Origin: Gadus chalcogrammus
Taxonomy: Eukaryota > Chordata > Actinopteri > Gadiformes > Gadidae
NCBI RefSeq assembly: GCF_026213295.1
Contig: NC_079423.1
Coordinates: 20,774,539 to 20,838,538, forward strand
DNA length: 64,000 bases
Direction: 5' to 3'
The position numbers and the translations under genes were made by a program. The number at the start of each line of letters is the position of its first letter. Position 1 is the first letter of the stretch. Below, piece after piece: positions 25,937 through 37,525 of this stretch. The notes beneath the pieces were generated by a model. That model made no database searches and had not been told where the DNA came from. It saw only the letters and a program-made list of their open reading frames with translations.

Positions 25937-26946
25937 CTAAGCCGTAGAAGGGGCACAGGACTCCAACACAGAGTTGCCGAGTGAGCCCCTGGACATGTCT
26001 AACATGTAGAAACAAACAAAGGGGCCAGGGGAAGACCAAGACGCAGCCGCGCAAATGTCTTCCACCGGAACGCCTCTGAGTAGAGCCGTTGAAGCGGCCA
26101 TGCCCCGTGTCGAGTGAGCTTTAACGCCCAATGGTGGCGCTAAGCCTTGCCGAGCGTAGGCTAAGCAAACAGCCTTAAATATACAGCGAGAAAACCGCTG
26201 TTCAGAGAGAGTGCGGCCCCTGCTAGCGTCGCTATAACACACAAACAACTGTTGCGTGGAGCGGAACGCGGCCGAGCGTTTCAAGTACATAGCCAGCGCA
26301 CAGGAGATGCAACTCCGCCTCCGCCTCACTAGAATGAGGCGGGGGGTGAAAAGCCTTAAGCACAATATCTCTCAAACGGAAAGAACTATTAATGTTCTTA
26401 GGGAGGAACGCAGGATTAGGTCTGAGCAGCGCAAAGGAGCTGTCCTCGTTAAGCAAAAAGCAGCTCGGGCTGACAGACAGAGCGGTCAACTCACAGGCCC
26501 GCTTGGCAGAAACCAAAGCCAATAAGAGCGCCGTTTTAAAAGACAGGGCATCCAAAGGGGCCTGAGACAGGCTCGAAAGGGTCCCTGGGCAACCCGCGCA
26601 ACACGGTGGGGAGATCCCAGCGTGGTGTAAGCATGCACGAAACAGGCCTAACCTGTCTAGCCCCACGCAAGAACCTCTTCACCAGTGGATGGCTGAAGAT
26701 CGGTCCACCATCACAGCCCGCATGGCCAGCCGAAACAGCTGCCGCATAGACCTTGATAGTGGAGAAGGCCAAACCTTTCTCCAATAAATGCTGTAGAAAC
26801 GCAATCACGCTTCCCACCTCGCAATGGGATGGGACAGCGTGATTCCTGTCACACCAATCAGAGAAAGCGCACCACTTCACCGCATAGAGGGAAGAAGTAG
26901 AAGGCGCACGAGCACCCTGAATAGTGTTGATAACCGCTTCAGGCAA
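25937..26946 (-). pseudogene. DIRS tyrosine recombinase, frameshifted
   Basis: The N-terminal core-binding part is at 26946-26536 (SLYAVKWCAFSDWC; HLLEKGLAFSTIKVYAAAVS). The catalytic part follows in other frames: ALLLALVSAKRACELTAL holds the first catalytic Arg (26666-26232). VKAHSTRGMAASTALLRGV holds the H-x-x-R pair, and AASWSSPGPFVCFYMLDM holds the W and the nucleophilic Tyr (26365-25937). All catalytic residues are recognisable, but at least two frameshifts separate them. In the family this enzyme integrates the circular cDNA. Confidence 0.88.
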
Positions 26947-27453
26947 ACTTTTTTCAACCTCTCAGGAGCCAGACCAACAACCGTCCCGATACATCGGGCG
27001 GGTGCTGCACCGTCCCATGGGCCTGTGTTAGCGCATCCGGTCTGAACGGTACCGACCACGGCGCCATCCTTGAGAGCGCCGCCAGCTCTGGAAACCACAG
27101 AGCAGAGTGGTTCTCCGGAGCCACTATAACCAGGGACAATCTCTCCTGTCTGACCCGTTCCAGAAGAGGAAGGATCAGCTGGAGCGGAGGAAACGCATAC
27201 AAGAGAACCCGCGGCCAATGTGTGTGCTCCAACGCATCCACCCCCAATGGGGGAAGATCCCGAGGGTCGAGAGAGAACCACCACCTGCAGTGTGTGTTCT
27301 CCCTGCACGCGAACCGGTCCACCTGAGCCGTCCCGAACCTCTGCCAGATCAGTCTGACAATGTTGGGATGCAGCCGGCACTCGTCGCTGCCGGGAAAGCC
27401 GCGAGACATGAGGTCCGCCCCGAAGTTCTGGGCGCCCGCGATATGCAGGACTC

Positions 27454-28400
27454 TCAGACTGAGGAGATACTGATGAGCCCAAAGCCAGAGCTCGACCGCC
27501 TTTTGGTGGAGGCAGAGGAGCGCACTCCCCCCTCTTTGTATATGTATGCTGCCGCCGACACACTGTCTGTCCTGATCAGAACGTGGTGCCCACGCACCAG
27601 GTGAAAGAAATGCAACAGCACTTTCCTCACAGCGACGAGTCCCAGCACATTTATGTGGACTGTAGGGGGCGTGCGCCACTCACCTCCCACCGAGTGAGAG
27701 AGGCACGTTCCTCCCCAACCCGTCAACGAGGCGTCCGTGAAGACCACGACGTAGGAAGGGCGAGGGGGTTTCCCCAATATTCCAGGTCCGGTGACACTGA
27801 ACGGGGTAGGAGGAGCACCCTGAGCTTGTGTCACACGGGGTCCAACCGTTGGCAAACAAACCGCCGCTGGAGTCTGCGCATAAAGAGCAGACCCAGGGGA
27901 ACCAAGGGATGGGCGACTGCCATCAGCCCTAACAGGCACATAGTGGCCAGCGGGGTCACATTTCTTAGAACGCGAAAGCGAGAGAGCGCCAACAGGATGG
28001 CGTCTCGCCGAGGAGGCGAGAGCATCGCCGTCATGGCGGCTGAGTCTAGGCAAAGCCCCAAGTAGACTATCTGCCGGCCGGGGAGCGGGAAGCTTTAGCC
28101 GAATGGCAGGCACTGGTACACGTACGCCACCCCCATAAAGGCAAAACGGAGAAACCTCCTGTGCGCCTGCCGAACAGGGACGTGTTAGTAAGCATCCTTG
28201 AGATCCAGGGATGTGAACCAGTCGCCCTCTCTCACACATCGGAGCAGCGCTCTGATAGTGAGCATTCTGAATTTCCTCGCGGCAACGAATCTGTTGAACA
28301 CGCGAAGATCCAGAATAGGTCTCATCTCCCCTGACTTTCTGGAAACCAGGAAGTAGCGGGAGTAAAACCCTCGATGTTACTCGTGGGGGGGAACGACAGT
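27454..28400 (-). pseudogene. DIRS reverse transcriptase/RNase H with catalytic-core deletion
   Basis: Reading downwards from about 28380: YFLVSRKSGEMRPILDLR and REGDWFTSLDLKDAY (RT motif A) are in frame, then a stop (TAA). After the stop come HVPVRQAHRRFLRFAFMGVA and YVYQCLPFG. The next residues jump to RQIVYLGLCLDS, so the stretch normally carrying motif B and the catalytic DD box appears deleted. RNase H follows in another frame: VVVFTDASLTGWGGT and HVLIRTDSVSAAAYI. The chance 500-codon frame at 27454-28956 is mostly out of frame with RT and is real only in its RNase H tail. Confidence 0.82.
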
Positions 28401-29107
28401 GATGGCCCCATTCTCCAAGAGACCGGCCACCTCTGCTGCCAGAGCCGTGCTTGCCGCCGGATCCCGTAGCCTGGTCTACACCAACCCCATAAAGGGTGGG
28501 GGACGGCGCTTGAACTGTGTGGGATGACCCTATCTCAACGTGTTGTCCAACCACGATGGTAGAACGCACCGCTCTAGCCAACACGCATAGCGGTCGGAGA
28601 GAGGGCGAGCTGACAGCTGAGGAACGCTGTCCAGGAATAACCCGTATTCCTCGGCCCCTACCGCCTCCACACAGTGTGTGGACCAAGGGGGGCATCCCAT
28701 GAAAGGGAGGAGGCTCAGCGAGCGTGGAAGACGTCACAGAACTAGTCGCTGTACAAACAGCGATCTGTCTAGACGCCGCGCTCGTGTCCACTGAACAGGC
28801 AACGAGCCGTCTAGCCGTAGCACTCATGACTGTGCGTTGTCCGCTGGCTGTAACCACAGCACGCAGACCCGTCTTCTCGCCTTCCACAGACTGTAGAAGG
28901 GAGGTAGAGGGGATTATGTGGGAAACTAGGAAACTAGTACAAGCGTCCGTATCCACGGGCTCCTTTAATGAGTCTCCAGCCCGCCCACGAAGCTCAAAGG
29001 GAACCAGAGGTTATGTAAACACGCCGTCCGGCCGCCACTCTACAGCCATGTGGCTGAGGGGGGGCGGAAAGAGGTAATCTAAAGAAATATCGCTCTTTAG
29101 GGTGTAT

Positions 29108-30537
29108 TTACTGCTGTTCGGTTGAACGGTCTTTCTTTTCTTTATTGTTAAAATAAGAAAAAGTGGGAGCAAGTTTGCGGAACTTCTGGCCCCGCGGCGC
29201 TGCTCTCCCCGGCTGCGGCGGTGGCTGCTGTTGTTGCTGCTGCTGCGACTGCTGCTGCGGCATCGGGGTTGGAGGCGGAGGCGGCCCCCAGGAGCGCTGG
29301 AACCGGCCTGGACCCCGCTTCCTCCCGGCCTGCTGGTGGGAGGAGCCCGTGAGAATCGCCCCGAACCGGGAACAATTCTCACGGACGGCCTGCTGGTGAG
29401 CGAGCACCTCCGAGAACCGGGGCCCAAATATTCCATCCGGAGCTAATGGGCCCTGGACGAGGCTGGCCCGCTCTCACTCCGGAACCGCGGTATGAGAGAG
29501 CCATATGGCCCTCTGGATCATTGTGGCTCACGCCATATGGATGGCGCTGGAGAAGCGGGAAACCGCCAGGCATCTCGCGGCCTCCTCCGGGCCGTAAGTC
29601 TCCCTGCCAGCCGACAAGGAGACCAGGGCAGAGGAGAGCAAGGCGATGTTGTTGACCGCCGCCGCAGACTGCGAGGCACAGACGAACACCCTGTCCGTCA
29701 GGCCGGCAATCTGCTTCTGGAGGCGGTCGGGGGGCAGCGGCTTCTCGTTAGGACGCCATCCGGCGCCCGGACAGAGAAGCGCTGCAAGGGAAGGCTCCAG
29801 GCGAGTCCCCTCGCCTGAGTATCAGCCCACCCTTCCACGTTGGTGAAGTCAGTGAAGGCCCTCACCGGGGCCTTCAGAGTAGAGGGGTCCCCACCCGCAG
29901 CAGTGAAAAGGTGCTGAACCGGTGGGAACAGGGGGGACTGGGCAACCCGCCGGGAGGAAGACAGGGTGCGAAAACACTCGCCCTGCATTTCATCCGACAT
30001 GGGGGCGAGTGGCGGGGCTAGCATAGGGATGCCCTTGATGGCCGCCGCCTCACCCATGATCTCGCCGAAAAGATCGGCCATCCGGCGCGGTCTCTCCCTC
30101 GGGACGATAGTGGCTTCGGTGGAAGCCCCGGAGCGGGAGAACTCGGACTCAGAGTCAGGAAAGACGTCGTCCAAGGAGGCGACGTCGTCAACCTCGAAGC
30201 GCTGGGCATCCGGAACTTCGGCCTCGAAGATGTCGATGGCCTCAGCGAGAAACACAGACGGGGAGAAAAATAGGTGCCTGGAGAGGAGCCCCTCTTCAGG
30301 CATCGCGCGGCAGGCGGCACAGGAGGCGAGGGCAACCAAGGCGTGTTCAGCGCCGAGGCACCTGAAACACGCCCGGTGTCCGTCACCCGGAGCCAGGGAG
30401 GCGGGACAGGAGGCGCACTGAGGCCCTGAAAAGGGCCCGCCAGCTCTTACAGGAGCGCTCTCCAGTGGCCCTGAAAAGGGCTGTTGGTCCGTGGCCTCGC
30501 CCACGCCGCTGCCACCGGTCACCTTAATGGAAGTCAT
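29108..30537 (-). pseudogene. DIRS gag-like ORF1
   Basis: The 279-codon frame (30537-29698) has a cysteine-rich N-terminal part (CASCPASLAPGDGHRACFRC and a second CxxC at CAACRAMP), then acidic serine-rich DVFPDSESEFSRSG and RRMADLFGEIMGEAAAIKG. A Gln/Pro-rich tail (about 29407-29108) lies in another frame, so a shift near 29.6 kb breaks the protein. The layout matches the poorly conserved first ORF of vertebrate DIRS elements. Confidence 0.7.
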
Positions 30538-30879
30538 ATCTTCGTTTTCCGTTGATCAGAACAAAGGCTGAAAGAAAAGGGAGGATGTGCGGCAGTTTGC
30601 GCCGCCTTATACGCGATGCCGTGGGAATGTGATTGGTGCATAGTTGAACATTTTCAGTGCGCGCAACCACGCGCACGGGACAAACCAATGCGGCGTAGCC
30701 TGCATGAAATAGAACAGGAACGCTATGAATGCTCTAAGACCGGATGTGACGTCAAACACGGAAGGCTGGATTTTTAGACTGGTTAAGCTGCTGCTCAATG
30801 ACTCTCACGTTCCTCTGCTTGCGATCATTGCGATTCACCATTTATTGATCCATTTATTCAAAAGATCCTAAGACAAAGA

Positions 30880-31370
30880 ACGGGTGCATTACGGTATCAT
30901 TTTTATAATATTGTTAATAGCCTAATAAACATTTCAGTTGTGTTAGTAAATTTAATTTTTCATTTGCTTGTTTAGCTATGATGAGCTATTATTGATTGCA
31001 TTTTTCATAAATATGGAATTTGTTTCTTAAGCAATAACATTGAAATGTATTGTTTTCTAGGCCAACATACATTTACTATGTTGTTGGTATTATATGTTAT
31101 ATGGAGCAATCTTTCATATTCATAAAGTTAACTTATACTTCCATGGTCGGTAAACAATGCGACTGCGATCGCTCAGACCTCTCGCTTATGATGCTACAAT
31201 GCAACAATGCTAAAAAACAAGAATATTTCTGCATCCGGTACGTCATGAACTGGGCGTGGCTAGGCTCCCATGATGCGGAAGCATATCTCTCTGTGATGTT
31301 GCCCTGCGCCATTGAGCAGTTTACATCGGAATGAATGGGCGCTATTTTGGAATCCATTTTGGGTGTCCAT
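30880..31370. repeat. dispersed repeat R, copy 1
   Basis: The same sequence recurs at about 59940-60360: shared blocks include cataaacatttcagttgtgt-like sequence, tggtcggtaaacaatgcgac, catccggtacgtcatgaact and gttgccctgcgccattgagc. About 85-90% alike by eye, no coding content. It abuts family B hAT sequence here and lies inside a larger hAT at the second site. Confidence 0.8.
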
Positions 31371-31389
31371 TCTATAATGGCCGCACCTT

Positions 31390-31595
31390 AGCGAACTGAA
31401 CTTATCCTCACCCTCCAATGGAAACGCGCCATTAGTTGTCCCTGATCAACTCTCGTATCTAACATTAGTTCCGCATTACATTAATAAATGTGCACTACAG
31501 TTTTATTCAACTTTATACTTCTCTGTGTAAATCCATGCACCGAACCGTGACGTCCGTGCCGATTCTGTTCAATACAAATGTATCGTTACACCCCT
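31390..31595. mobile_element. hAT family B, 3'-end fragment
   Basis: Matches 61930-62103, the right end of the complete family B copy: tctaacattagtt, tctctgtgtaaatccatgca and the terminal gttacacccctA. It may be the partner of the left fragment at 23263, which would make the original element span the Harbinger and DIRS insertions. Confidence 0.65.
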
Positions 31596-31687
31596 AGTGT
31601 GTAGGCAGACAGGATGTCAATAAGGGGTGGTGGGGTTGGAGCATTTGGGCTGTAAGTTGCCGAAGCCATGCCAATGTCATCGCTGTC

Positions 31688-31691
31688 TCTT

Positions 31692-31744
<53 letters not shown>
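31688..31744. repeat. (CT)n microsatellite
   Basis: Near-perfect CT tract continuing as CT/CCC-rich DNA to about 31930. Confidence 0.95.
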
Positions 31745-31747
<3 letters not shown>

Positions 31748-31939
31748 CCCCTCCCTCTCCCTCTCTCTCTCTCTATGTCCACCCACCCTCTCCGGCTTAT
31801 TTTCCTACTCAACTCTTTCTCAGACCCTCTCCCCTCTCTCTTCCTCCTACATCCCCTTACTCCTGCTTTCGCCTCTCTTTACAAAAGTCCCCCCCCCACA
31901 GACCTTTCCTCTCTCCCCCCCTCCCATCTCCCCACCCAT

Positions 31940-32140
31940 TTGGTGGAACAGTGCGGCTGATAAAGCCTGCTGTAATTGGAGCGACTCACACGTTTTCCCA
32001 GTGTGTTTGGACCAGATAAAGAATATTGTCAGCGTTTTGCCGACATGGCCTCTGCCGACAGAATTAAATGGACTCTGTTCTCTTCTGTCTGCGGCAAATT
32101 AAAAGCCTCTCAATTCATCTGCTGCTCTTGCCTGAGGCTT
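31940..32140. other. candidate conserved non-coding element
   Basis: Complex, repeat-free sequence between simple repeats, with motifs such as ggctgataaagcctgctgta, attgg, agataaagaatattgtcagc and gacagaattaaatgg. No long open frame with family resemblance and no transposon ends. Conservation is a guess that needs alignment. Confidence 0.25.
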
Positions 32141-32355
32141 AAAGGGGTTTGTGGGGGATGGGGGTGGGAGGGGGCCTCCTATTCAGGCAGGAAACTCACA
32201 GCCCAGTGAAGGAGAAGGAAGACTAAAAAGCGGAGGCACTCTACTGCCTGTCCTGTTTTTTTTTGCTGAGAAAACCCCGGCCCTATTTCATTTTGCTCTC
32301 CGCCTTTCTTCTGCCAGTGAGGGAGAGTGACAGGGAGAGAGAGGGAGGGCATGAC

Positions 32356-32357
<2 letters not shown>

Positions 32358-32436
<79 letters not shown>
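32358..32436. repeat. (GA)n microsatellite
   Basis: About 39 GA units. Confidence 0.96.
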
Positions 32437-32440
<4 letters not shown>

Positions 32441-32654
32441 AATGGGTTAGAGAGTACGTGTCTGTGTGTGGGAGACAGAGCTAGAGACAGAGAGAGACTG
32501 AAAAAGAGGTCAAGAGCGAATGTCTAAAGAGAGGTGAAGACTAACTTGGTAGATATTTTTTTCATGCAGCCTGTCAGCCTGCAGCTGTCTCCTTCTGCTG
32601 TCTTTGCATATGGGAGAGAAAGAGGAGAAGCATGCATGTATTTAATTGTCTGTT

Positions 32655-32828
<174 letters not shown>

Positions 32829-32916
32829 AAAACAAATAAACCGCAAATAAAAACTAATGAATCCCGGCAAAGGTGGTATCTTGTTTATTTTTGGAGTGTG
32901 TTCACGTATATACTCG

Positions 32917-33190
32917 GTCTGTAACGGTACACAAAAGTCAAGGTTTGGTACGTACCTCGGTTTTTAAGGCACGGTACGGTACGGTACAGTTCATAGTTAA
33001 GGGGAAAATTAAAAAAAACTGCTTGTTTGTTAACAACGGAGAATGGCCGTAGATCAGCAGCAATGAAAACACAAATAACTTGGTTATGGCATTTGCATTT
33101 CTGAATTCCCAGACAGGGGTTGTTGGAATAGTTTTTTCCGCCGCAACAGTGATAGTAACACCTGGATGGTACCTTTTCAAATCTGTGTGC
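32917..33190. mobile_element. hAT-type fragment
   Basis: Begins ggtctgtaacggtacacaaa and contains cacggtacggtacggtacag, the repeated subterminal style of the family B left end. No right end or target duplication found. A second hAT-like left end (tagggatgtgcatttctggc) starts at 33193, also without a partner. Confidence 0.4.
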
Positions 33191-33446
33191 TAGGGATGTG
33201 CATTTCTGGCAAAAATACTATTTGATATTCGCTGAGATGTATACAATCAAGAACCCCCCACGCATGCACGCACCTCGGCTACACGCACACACAATGAAAC
33301 AGGGAGAGGATTTTATGATTTGTATGAAATCAATCTGTTTATTTTAAAATGAACTGTACAATGAAGTACAGTTAAACGTTCATAATTCAAAAATTTGAAC
33401 TAAGTTCACAGTTCCAAAGAATTAACTAGTTCATAGTTATTTTTTC

Positions 33447-34589
33447 TAGGGATGCACGATATATCGGCAGTGATATCGGCATCGGCCCGATAAGTAAAAC
33501 TGGTCCGATATTAACAGCCAATATTTATTTCCGTCTAGTTGCCGTTGTGTGTGTTTTTTGCCCATGCGCAGCTTGTTTGGTCATGTGACAGTGTCAGTGA
33601 CGCAGCCAGAGACTCACGGAGAGGCAGTACAGGAGTGTTTGTCACCTTAACTGAAAAGAATCAATGTCGGCGGTTTGGATGTTTTTTACGGTCTCAAATG
33701 AAGGTACTCGAATTGCAATATGCAGTACTAAAGTAATGCGCGGAGGATGCCGTGTCAAATCATTCAACACCACTAGTGGTGCAACGGTTCACGGGTTTCC
33801 CGTGATCCGTACGGATCAACCCTCACGGTTCGGGACGAAAGTGATCCGCGGATCGGCTGATAAAAAAAAAGTTGTACGTTCACGTGATCAGCACATGTTT
33901 AAAGGACAATTCCGGTATTAACAACATCATCAAGTATCGTAGCGAAATACAGTTTCTGTTGTGTTTTATTTGGCGTTCCTTAATCCCATTGAAACGGAAA
34001 CCGGAACCAGAACCGGACATGATTATATTTGGTTGTAGTCTTTTCGCTCGGTTCTCCGGATCAACAGTAGGGCTAGAACCGAGTGAAAAGACTACAACCA
34101 ACCAACTATTTGATTTAGCCTATTTCACAGATTTGAGTTGAAATTGACTTAAACTTGAAACACTTTTTGTAATTTATTAGACAAGTGTCTGGTTTCCATG
34201 AATATTGGCAAATTTCATTTAAGTTATAAAACCTTGTCAAGATATTTTGATTTGTGATCGGGATTTTGGGATTTGTGATTGTGATTTAGGATCCAAACTA
34301 TTTCATAGGTGCAAGTTGTAAAAGTAGCCTAAAACTAACACTGTAAGTAACTTGTGTTTGTTATGGATGCCCTGTAACTTGTTGAAGAAACAATGTATTT
34401 CGAAGTTTTGGAAAATAAAGAAAGAAATAACTTTTTCATATTCACAGTGTTTACATGTTCTTCAGTATACAAAATCATCATAGAAACTTGTTTTTATACC
34501 AATATCGATATCGGTAAATATCGGCCATAACAGCAATTTTAATATCGGATATCGGTATCGGTCAAAATGTTCATATCGGTGCATCCCTA
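33447..34589. mobile_element. hAT element, 1.14 kb
   Basis: Left end tagggatgcacgatatatcg; right end is its inverse (ggtgcatcccta). Target duplication attttttc/cttttttc (33439-33446, 34590-34597), 7 of 8. Subterminal tatcggcatcgg motifs occur at both ends. Another hAT-like left end (agtggtgcaacggttcacgg) lies inside at about 33775. Confidence 0.8.
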
Positions 34590-34890
34590 CTTTTTTCCAA
34601 TATGTTGCAAGTATCCTAGCGAAATACAGTTTATATCGTGTTTTATTGCACATTTAGGGCATTTTGTAAATCCCATTGATTTCTTTTGGAAGACTCATTG
34701 CTCGTTGGTCGGAAACGGAAAGGTTGTTCACGCTTGGTTGTAGTCTTTTTGCTCGGTTCTAGCCCTACTGTTGGGACGGAGAACCGAGCGAAAAGACTAC
34801 AACCAAACGTAAACAGCCCCCCTTTCCGTTTCCGGTCAACAAGCAATGATTCTAGGAGGTATTCTAGTCCGCTGAGCTATGAGCCAGAGA
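33885..34890. repeat. duplicated foldback sequence
   Basis: Two related segments, about 33885-34130 and 34600-34890, share tagcgaaatacagttt and gtgttttatt and each ends in a hairpin. Hairpin 1 arms are 34031-34055 and 34075-34099 (25 bp, 1 mismatch). Hairpin 2 core arms are 34734-34760 and 34780-34806 (27 bp, 1 mismatch), and weaker pairing extends outward to about 34690 and 34850 (tcattgct, ggaaacggaaagg). One copy is inside the hAT at 33447-34589 and the other just outside. Confidence 0.75.
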
Positions 34891-34902
34891 GCTAACGTTA
34901 TG

Positions 34903-36125
34903 GATTGTACATATTCATAATTCGAAATTCATCTCAGCCTTTATACCACAGATACTCTAGGGTCTATAGCATACAACCGCGTTGTCTGAATACAATTTAA
35001 CAGCTCTCGTTTTGAGGAATAATCACTGCGCTAGGGCTGCTCGATTATGGGAAAAATCATAATCGCGATTATTTTGGTCAATATTGATATCACGATTATT
35101 CAAACGATTATTTTTGAGTTTGAAAACATGCATTTATTGACACAATCAAAATAGAAACACGTGTAAGTATCCAAAATAAAACCTTTTTTGTGTGTAAGTG
35201 TACTGTCTGCCACAACATTCTGAATCCAACATTTGATTTTTATAAAACATTTCATGAATACAATATATTCAGCCAAATGCACTGACGAATGACTCGACTG
35301 AAATAATACATTCCCTATTTAATGTCTAGAGAACAACGGTCCCAGCATTTCTCCATAGCAAAGTTAAAAGTCACAAAGCCATAACAAACACATGGCTAAT
35401 AAAAATCATATTGTTGTTAAACAGAAATACATATACAAGATGTACTTGGCAGTTCTGCCTTAAAGAACTCTTAGTTAAAGTCTGCTATAGGAGCTTGTTA
35501 TCGTTCATCAAACTGTAACGTTACTGAAACTTTAATATTCCACACGGTAGGTCTACTCCAACATGTCTGTCAACAGTCGATGCTGCTGATTGGCGGTTCA
35601 CTGGCATGTCCCGCCTCCTGCCAACGGCATACTTCCTGATGCAGCACGCCTGTTAGATTGTACTCCCTCTCGCCGCGTTGAATGCTTTCGCATGCGCGTC
35701 TCTTTCATAAACTTTCATAAACTCTCTAGGCCTACTGTAAAACGGAAAATTATCGCTGAAGTACATGAACTGCGACATGCCGCCGGTTGCCGCGAGGCAC
35801 CATCGCCCGGCAGCGGGCAGCCGGCAGCAGTTAGCGAGCGGTTCAGTCGACTTCAGGTTGATGTGAAAGTCAACCAAACATCAAATTAATCGTTTCAACA
35901 CGATTATGCGAGTTTGGGGATCGTTTGACCCCAAAATCGATATCGCGATCGAAATTCGATTAATTGCACAGCCCTACACTACGCCATTCGTTTCAATGGG
36001 AATCGCGACGGTCTATACTTTCAACATAAAGTGTACATATTTATAATTTCACATTCGTCCCAGCCTTTATACGGCAGATACTATAGGGTCTATAGCATAC
36101 AACCGCGTTTTCTGATTACAGTTTA
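34903..36125. repeat. direct duplication flanking a hAT
   Basis: A ~100-bp block at about 34903-35010 recurs at about 36028-36125 (gggtctatagcatacaaccg is exact in both), on either side of the hAT at 35032-35976. It is longer and further out than the 8-bp target duplication, so it is a separate event. Confidence 0.65.
35032..35976. mobile_element. hAT element (family C, copy 1)
   Basis: Left end tagggctgctcgattatg; right end ttgcacagcccta. Target duplication cactgcgc/cactacgc (35024-35031, 35977-35984), 7 of 8. Shares the aatattgatatcacgattat block with copy 2 at 39493-39986. 945 bp, no transposase. Confidence 0.83.
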
Positions 36126-36129
36126 ATGT

Positions 36130-37289
36130 AACAGTAAGCTGACAACACACAACTGCAAATTAACCACACAGAGATAACAATGGCAACCGGTCGAACAACA
36201 CGGCGTTCTGCGAGCCATCCGCCGTGTTGATAAACAAATAACCCCCCTATTGAACGAAGTTAAACCGAGTGAGCGTGCCGTTCACAGTCACAAGAATGAA
36301 CAAGTTAACAGTAACGTTCATCAGGCAGTAATACAGTACGTTCAGTTCACGTTCGCCCAAAATATGAACGAGTTCATGAAATATCGTTCAATGAACGCGC
36401 GCCGTTCAGGCACAACACTGCCATTCACCACCGGAAGTTGTGAAGGCCCATGCAAGTCAACGGAGCATTCAACAGCAGTGAGAAGAGCCGTGTAATAAAT
36501 AACAATAGTCACATTCCAGGGTGCCCACGGATCCTTAAAAAAGTCTTAAAAAGTCTTAAATTCATGTTTCTAAATTTAAGGCCTTAAAAAGTCTTAAATT
36601 TGTTACAAATGTCATATACTGGTCTTAAATACCGTAACTCAAGGTCTTAAATTTGTCGGGGCAGGACTATTTTTTATTAATTTTTCTCGGGGAGCTTTCC
36701 AGGAAGGACATGTAGAGAGGCTTCTTTCTTGCTAGCTGCATATATAAACGATTATCTGCGCGCTTGCTAGCTAGTCTGCGACAATGGGTAGGTGCAAATT
36801 CAAGACAGTTGGCTGGAAGACGTCGGTTTCCGAAGTTGGCTCGCTCTGTTGCCAACCCCCACCATTGCATATTTTAAGTCTTAAAATAGAGCTGCTGGGC
36901 ACAGCAGCTCTAAATAATTGTTAATTAGCATGGAGAAGGACACTAGCCAAAGGGAAGTTAGGTGAGAGTTGGATTCATCAAAAGGTTCGGCTTAGTGAGG
37001 AAGGGTTCATGGTTGGGATTGCTAGGATTCTGTCCTAATACAGTCTGAGAGATCAGGAGGTTCAGTAGATGTCCGGCCCTAAATATTATCATGGGCATCA
37101 CAGGACTCAAGGCTTACAGCAACAAAAACAACTTGCTCATCGGCATACCAGATGAGACGCTTTGCTCCCACTACCCTCACCGGGGAGTGAGAGAACGAGA
37201 GAGTGTGACCTAACAGAACATCTTTCTTTTCTTTCTGCTGCTTTTTTCCTCCTCCTCTCCAACCCCCCCTCCCCCCCCTCTCTCTCCAG
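36130..37289. other. repeat-derived intergenic or intronic sequence
   Basis: At about 36250-36420 are repeated cgttca/tgaacg motifs like those in the hAT at 10948. At about 36517-36905 is a region with repeated gtcttaaa (aaaagtcttaaaaagtctta), a style common in fish repeats; its borders are not resolved. A short palindrome (gagctgctg/cagcagctc) lies at about 36888-36912. No gene until the exon at 37290. Confidence 0.45.
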
Positions 37290-37525
37290 CTCTCCTTGGC
37301 CGCATGTGGGATGTCGTGTCAGGGCTAGGGTCCCTCCCCTTTCTCCCATGAGCCTCCTGTGTGCCCACGCACACACCTGGCGCCTCCCCCTCCGCTCTTC
37401 CGGCGCCCGCCCATACGCACGCACTCGTGCACTAACACCCGTGGCATCGACGCGGCCGTGAACCGGAGCCCTCCGAGCCCAGCAGTGCCCTGTGGAGTCG
37501 AGGCCAGCCCGCGTGGAGCCTGAGG
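37290..37525 (+). other. dab1: 5' UTR part of dab1-like exon with splice acceptor
   Basis: A long pyrimidine tract (about 37225-37287) ends in ccag, giving a strong acceptor with AG at 37288-37289. The following 236 bases are GC-rich. The reading frame of the downstream ATG has an in-frame stop (taa, 37433-37435) and no earlier in-frame ATG after it. This suggests an internal exon carrying the end of the 5' UTR, so upstream non-coding exons should exist; none can be recognised here. Confidence 0.6.

Larger units (their letters stand above)
25146..30715 (-). mobile_element. DIRS-type tyrosine-recombinase retrotransposon, inactive
   Basis: Coding runs on the minus strand: gag-like (30537 to about 29108), RT/RNase H (about 28400-27454), tyrosine recombinase (26946-25937). 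No LTRs are present. Inverted termini pair 25174-25345 with about 30595-30715; both contain the gtgcgcgt, gcgcgcactga, caactatgcaccaatca and taaggcggcgca blocks. The downstream end also carries internal complementary repeats (25406-25510), the hallmark DIRS arrangement. Frames are broken in RT and recombinase, so it is inactive. Confidence 0.9.

Noticed and set aside
26256..27604. Plus-strand frames of 89-165 codons within the DIRS
   Set aside because: Antisense shadows of the recombinase and RT regions; GC-rich sequence keeps them open.
27454..28956. A single 500-codon minus-strand protein
   Set aside because: Only its C-terminal ~100 residues (RNase H) are in the true frame; the rest is an out-of-frame reading of DIRS RT, shown by LDLKDAY and RFLRFAF in other frames.
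29219..29262. CAG/CTG trinucleotide tract as a disease-type repeat
   Set aside because: Short, interrupted, and part of the Gln-rich gag tail of the DIRS element.
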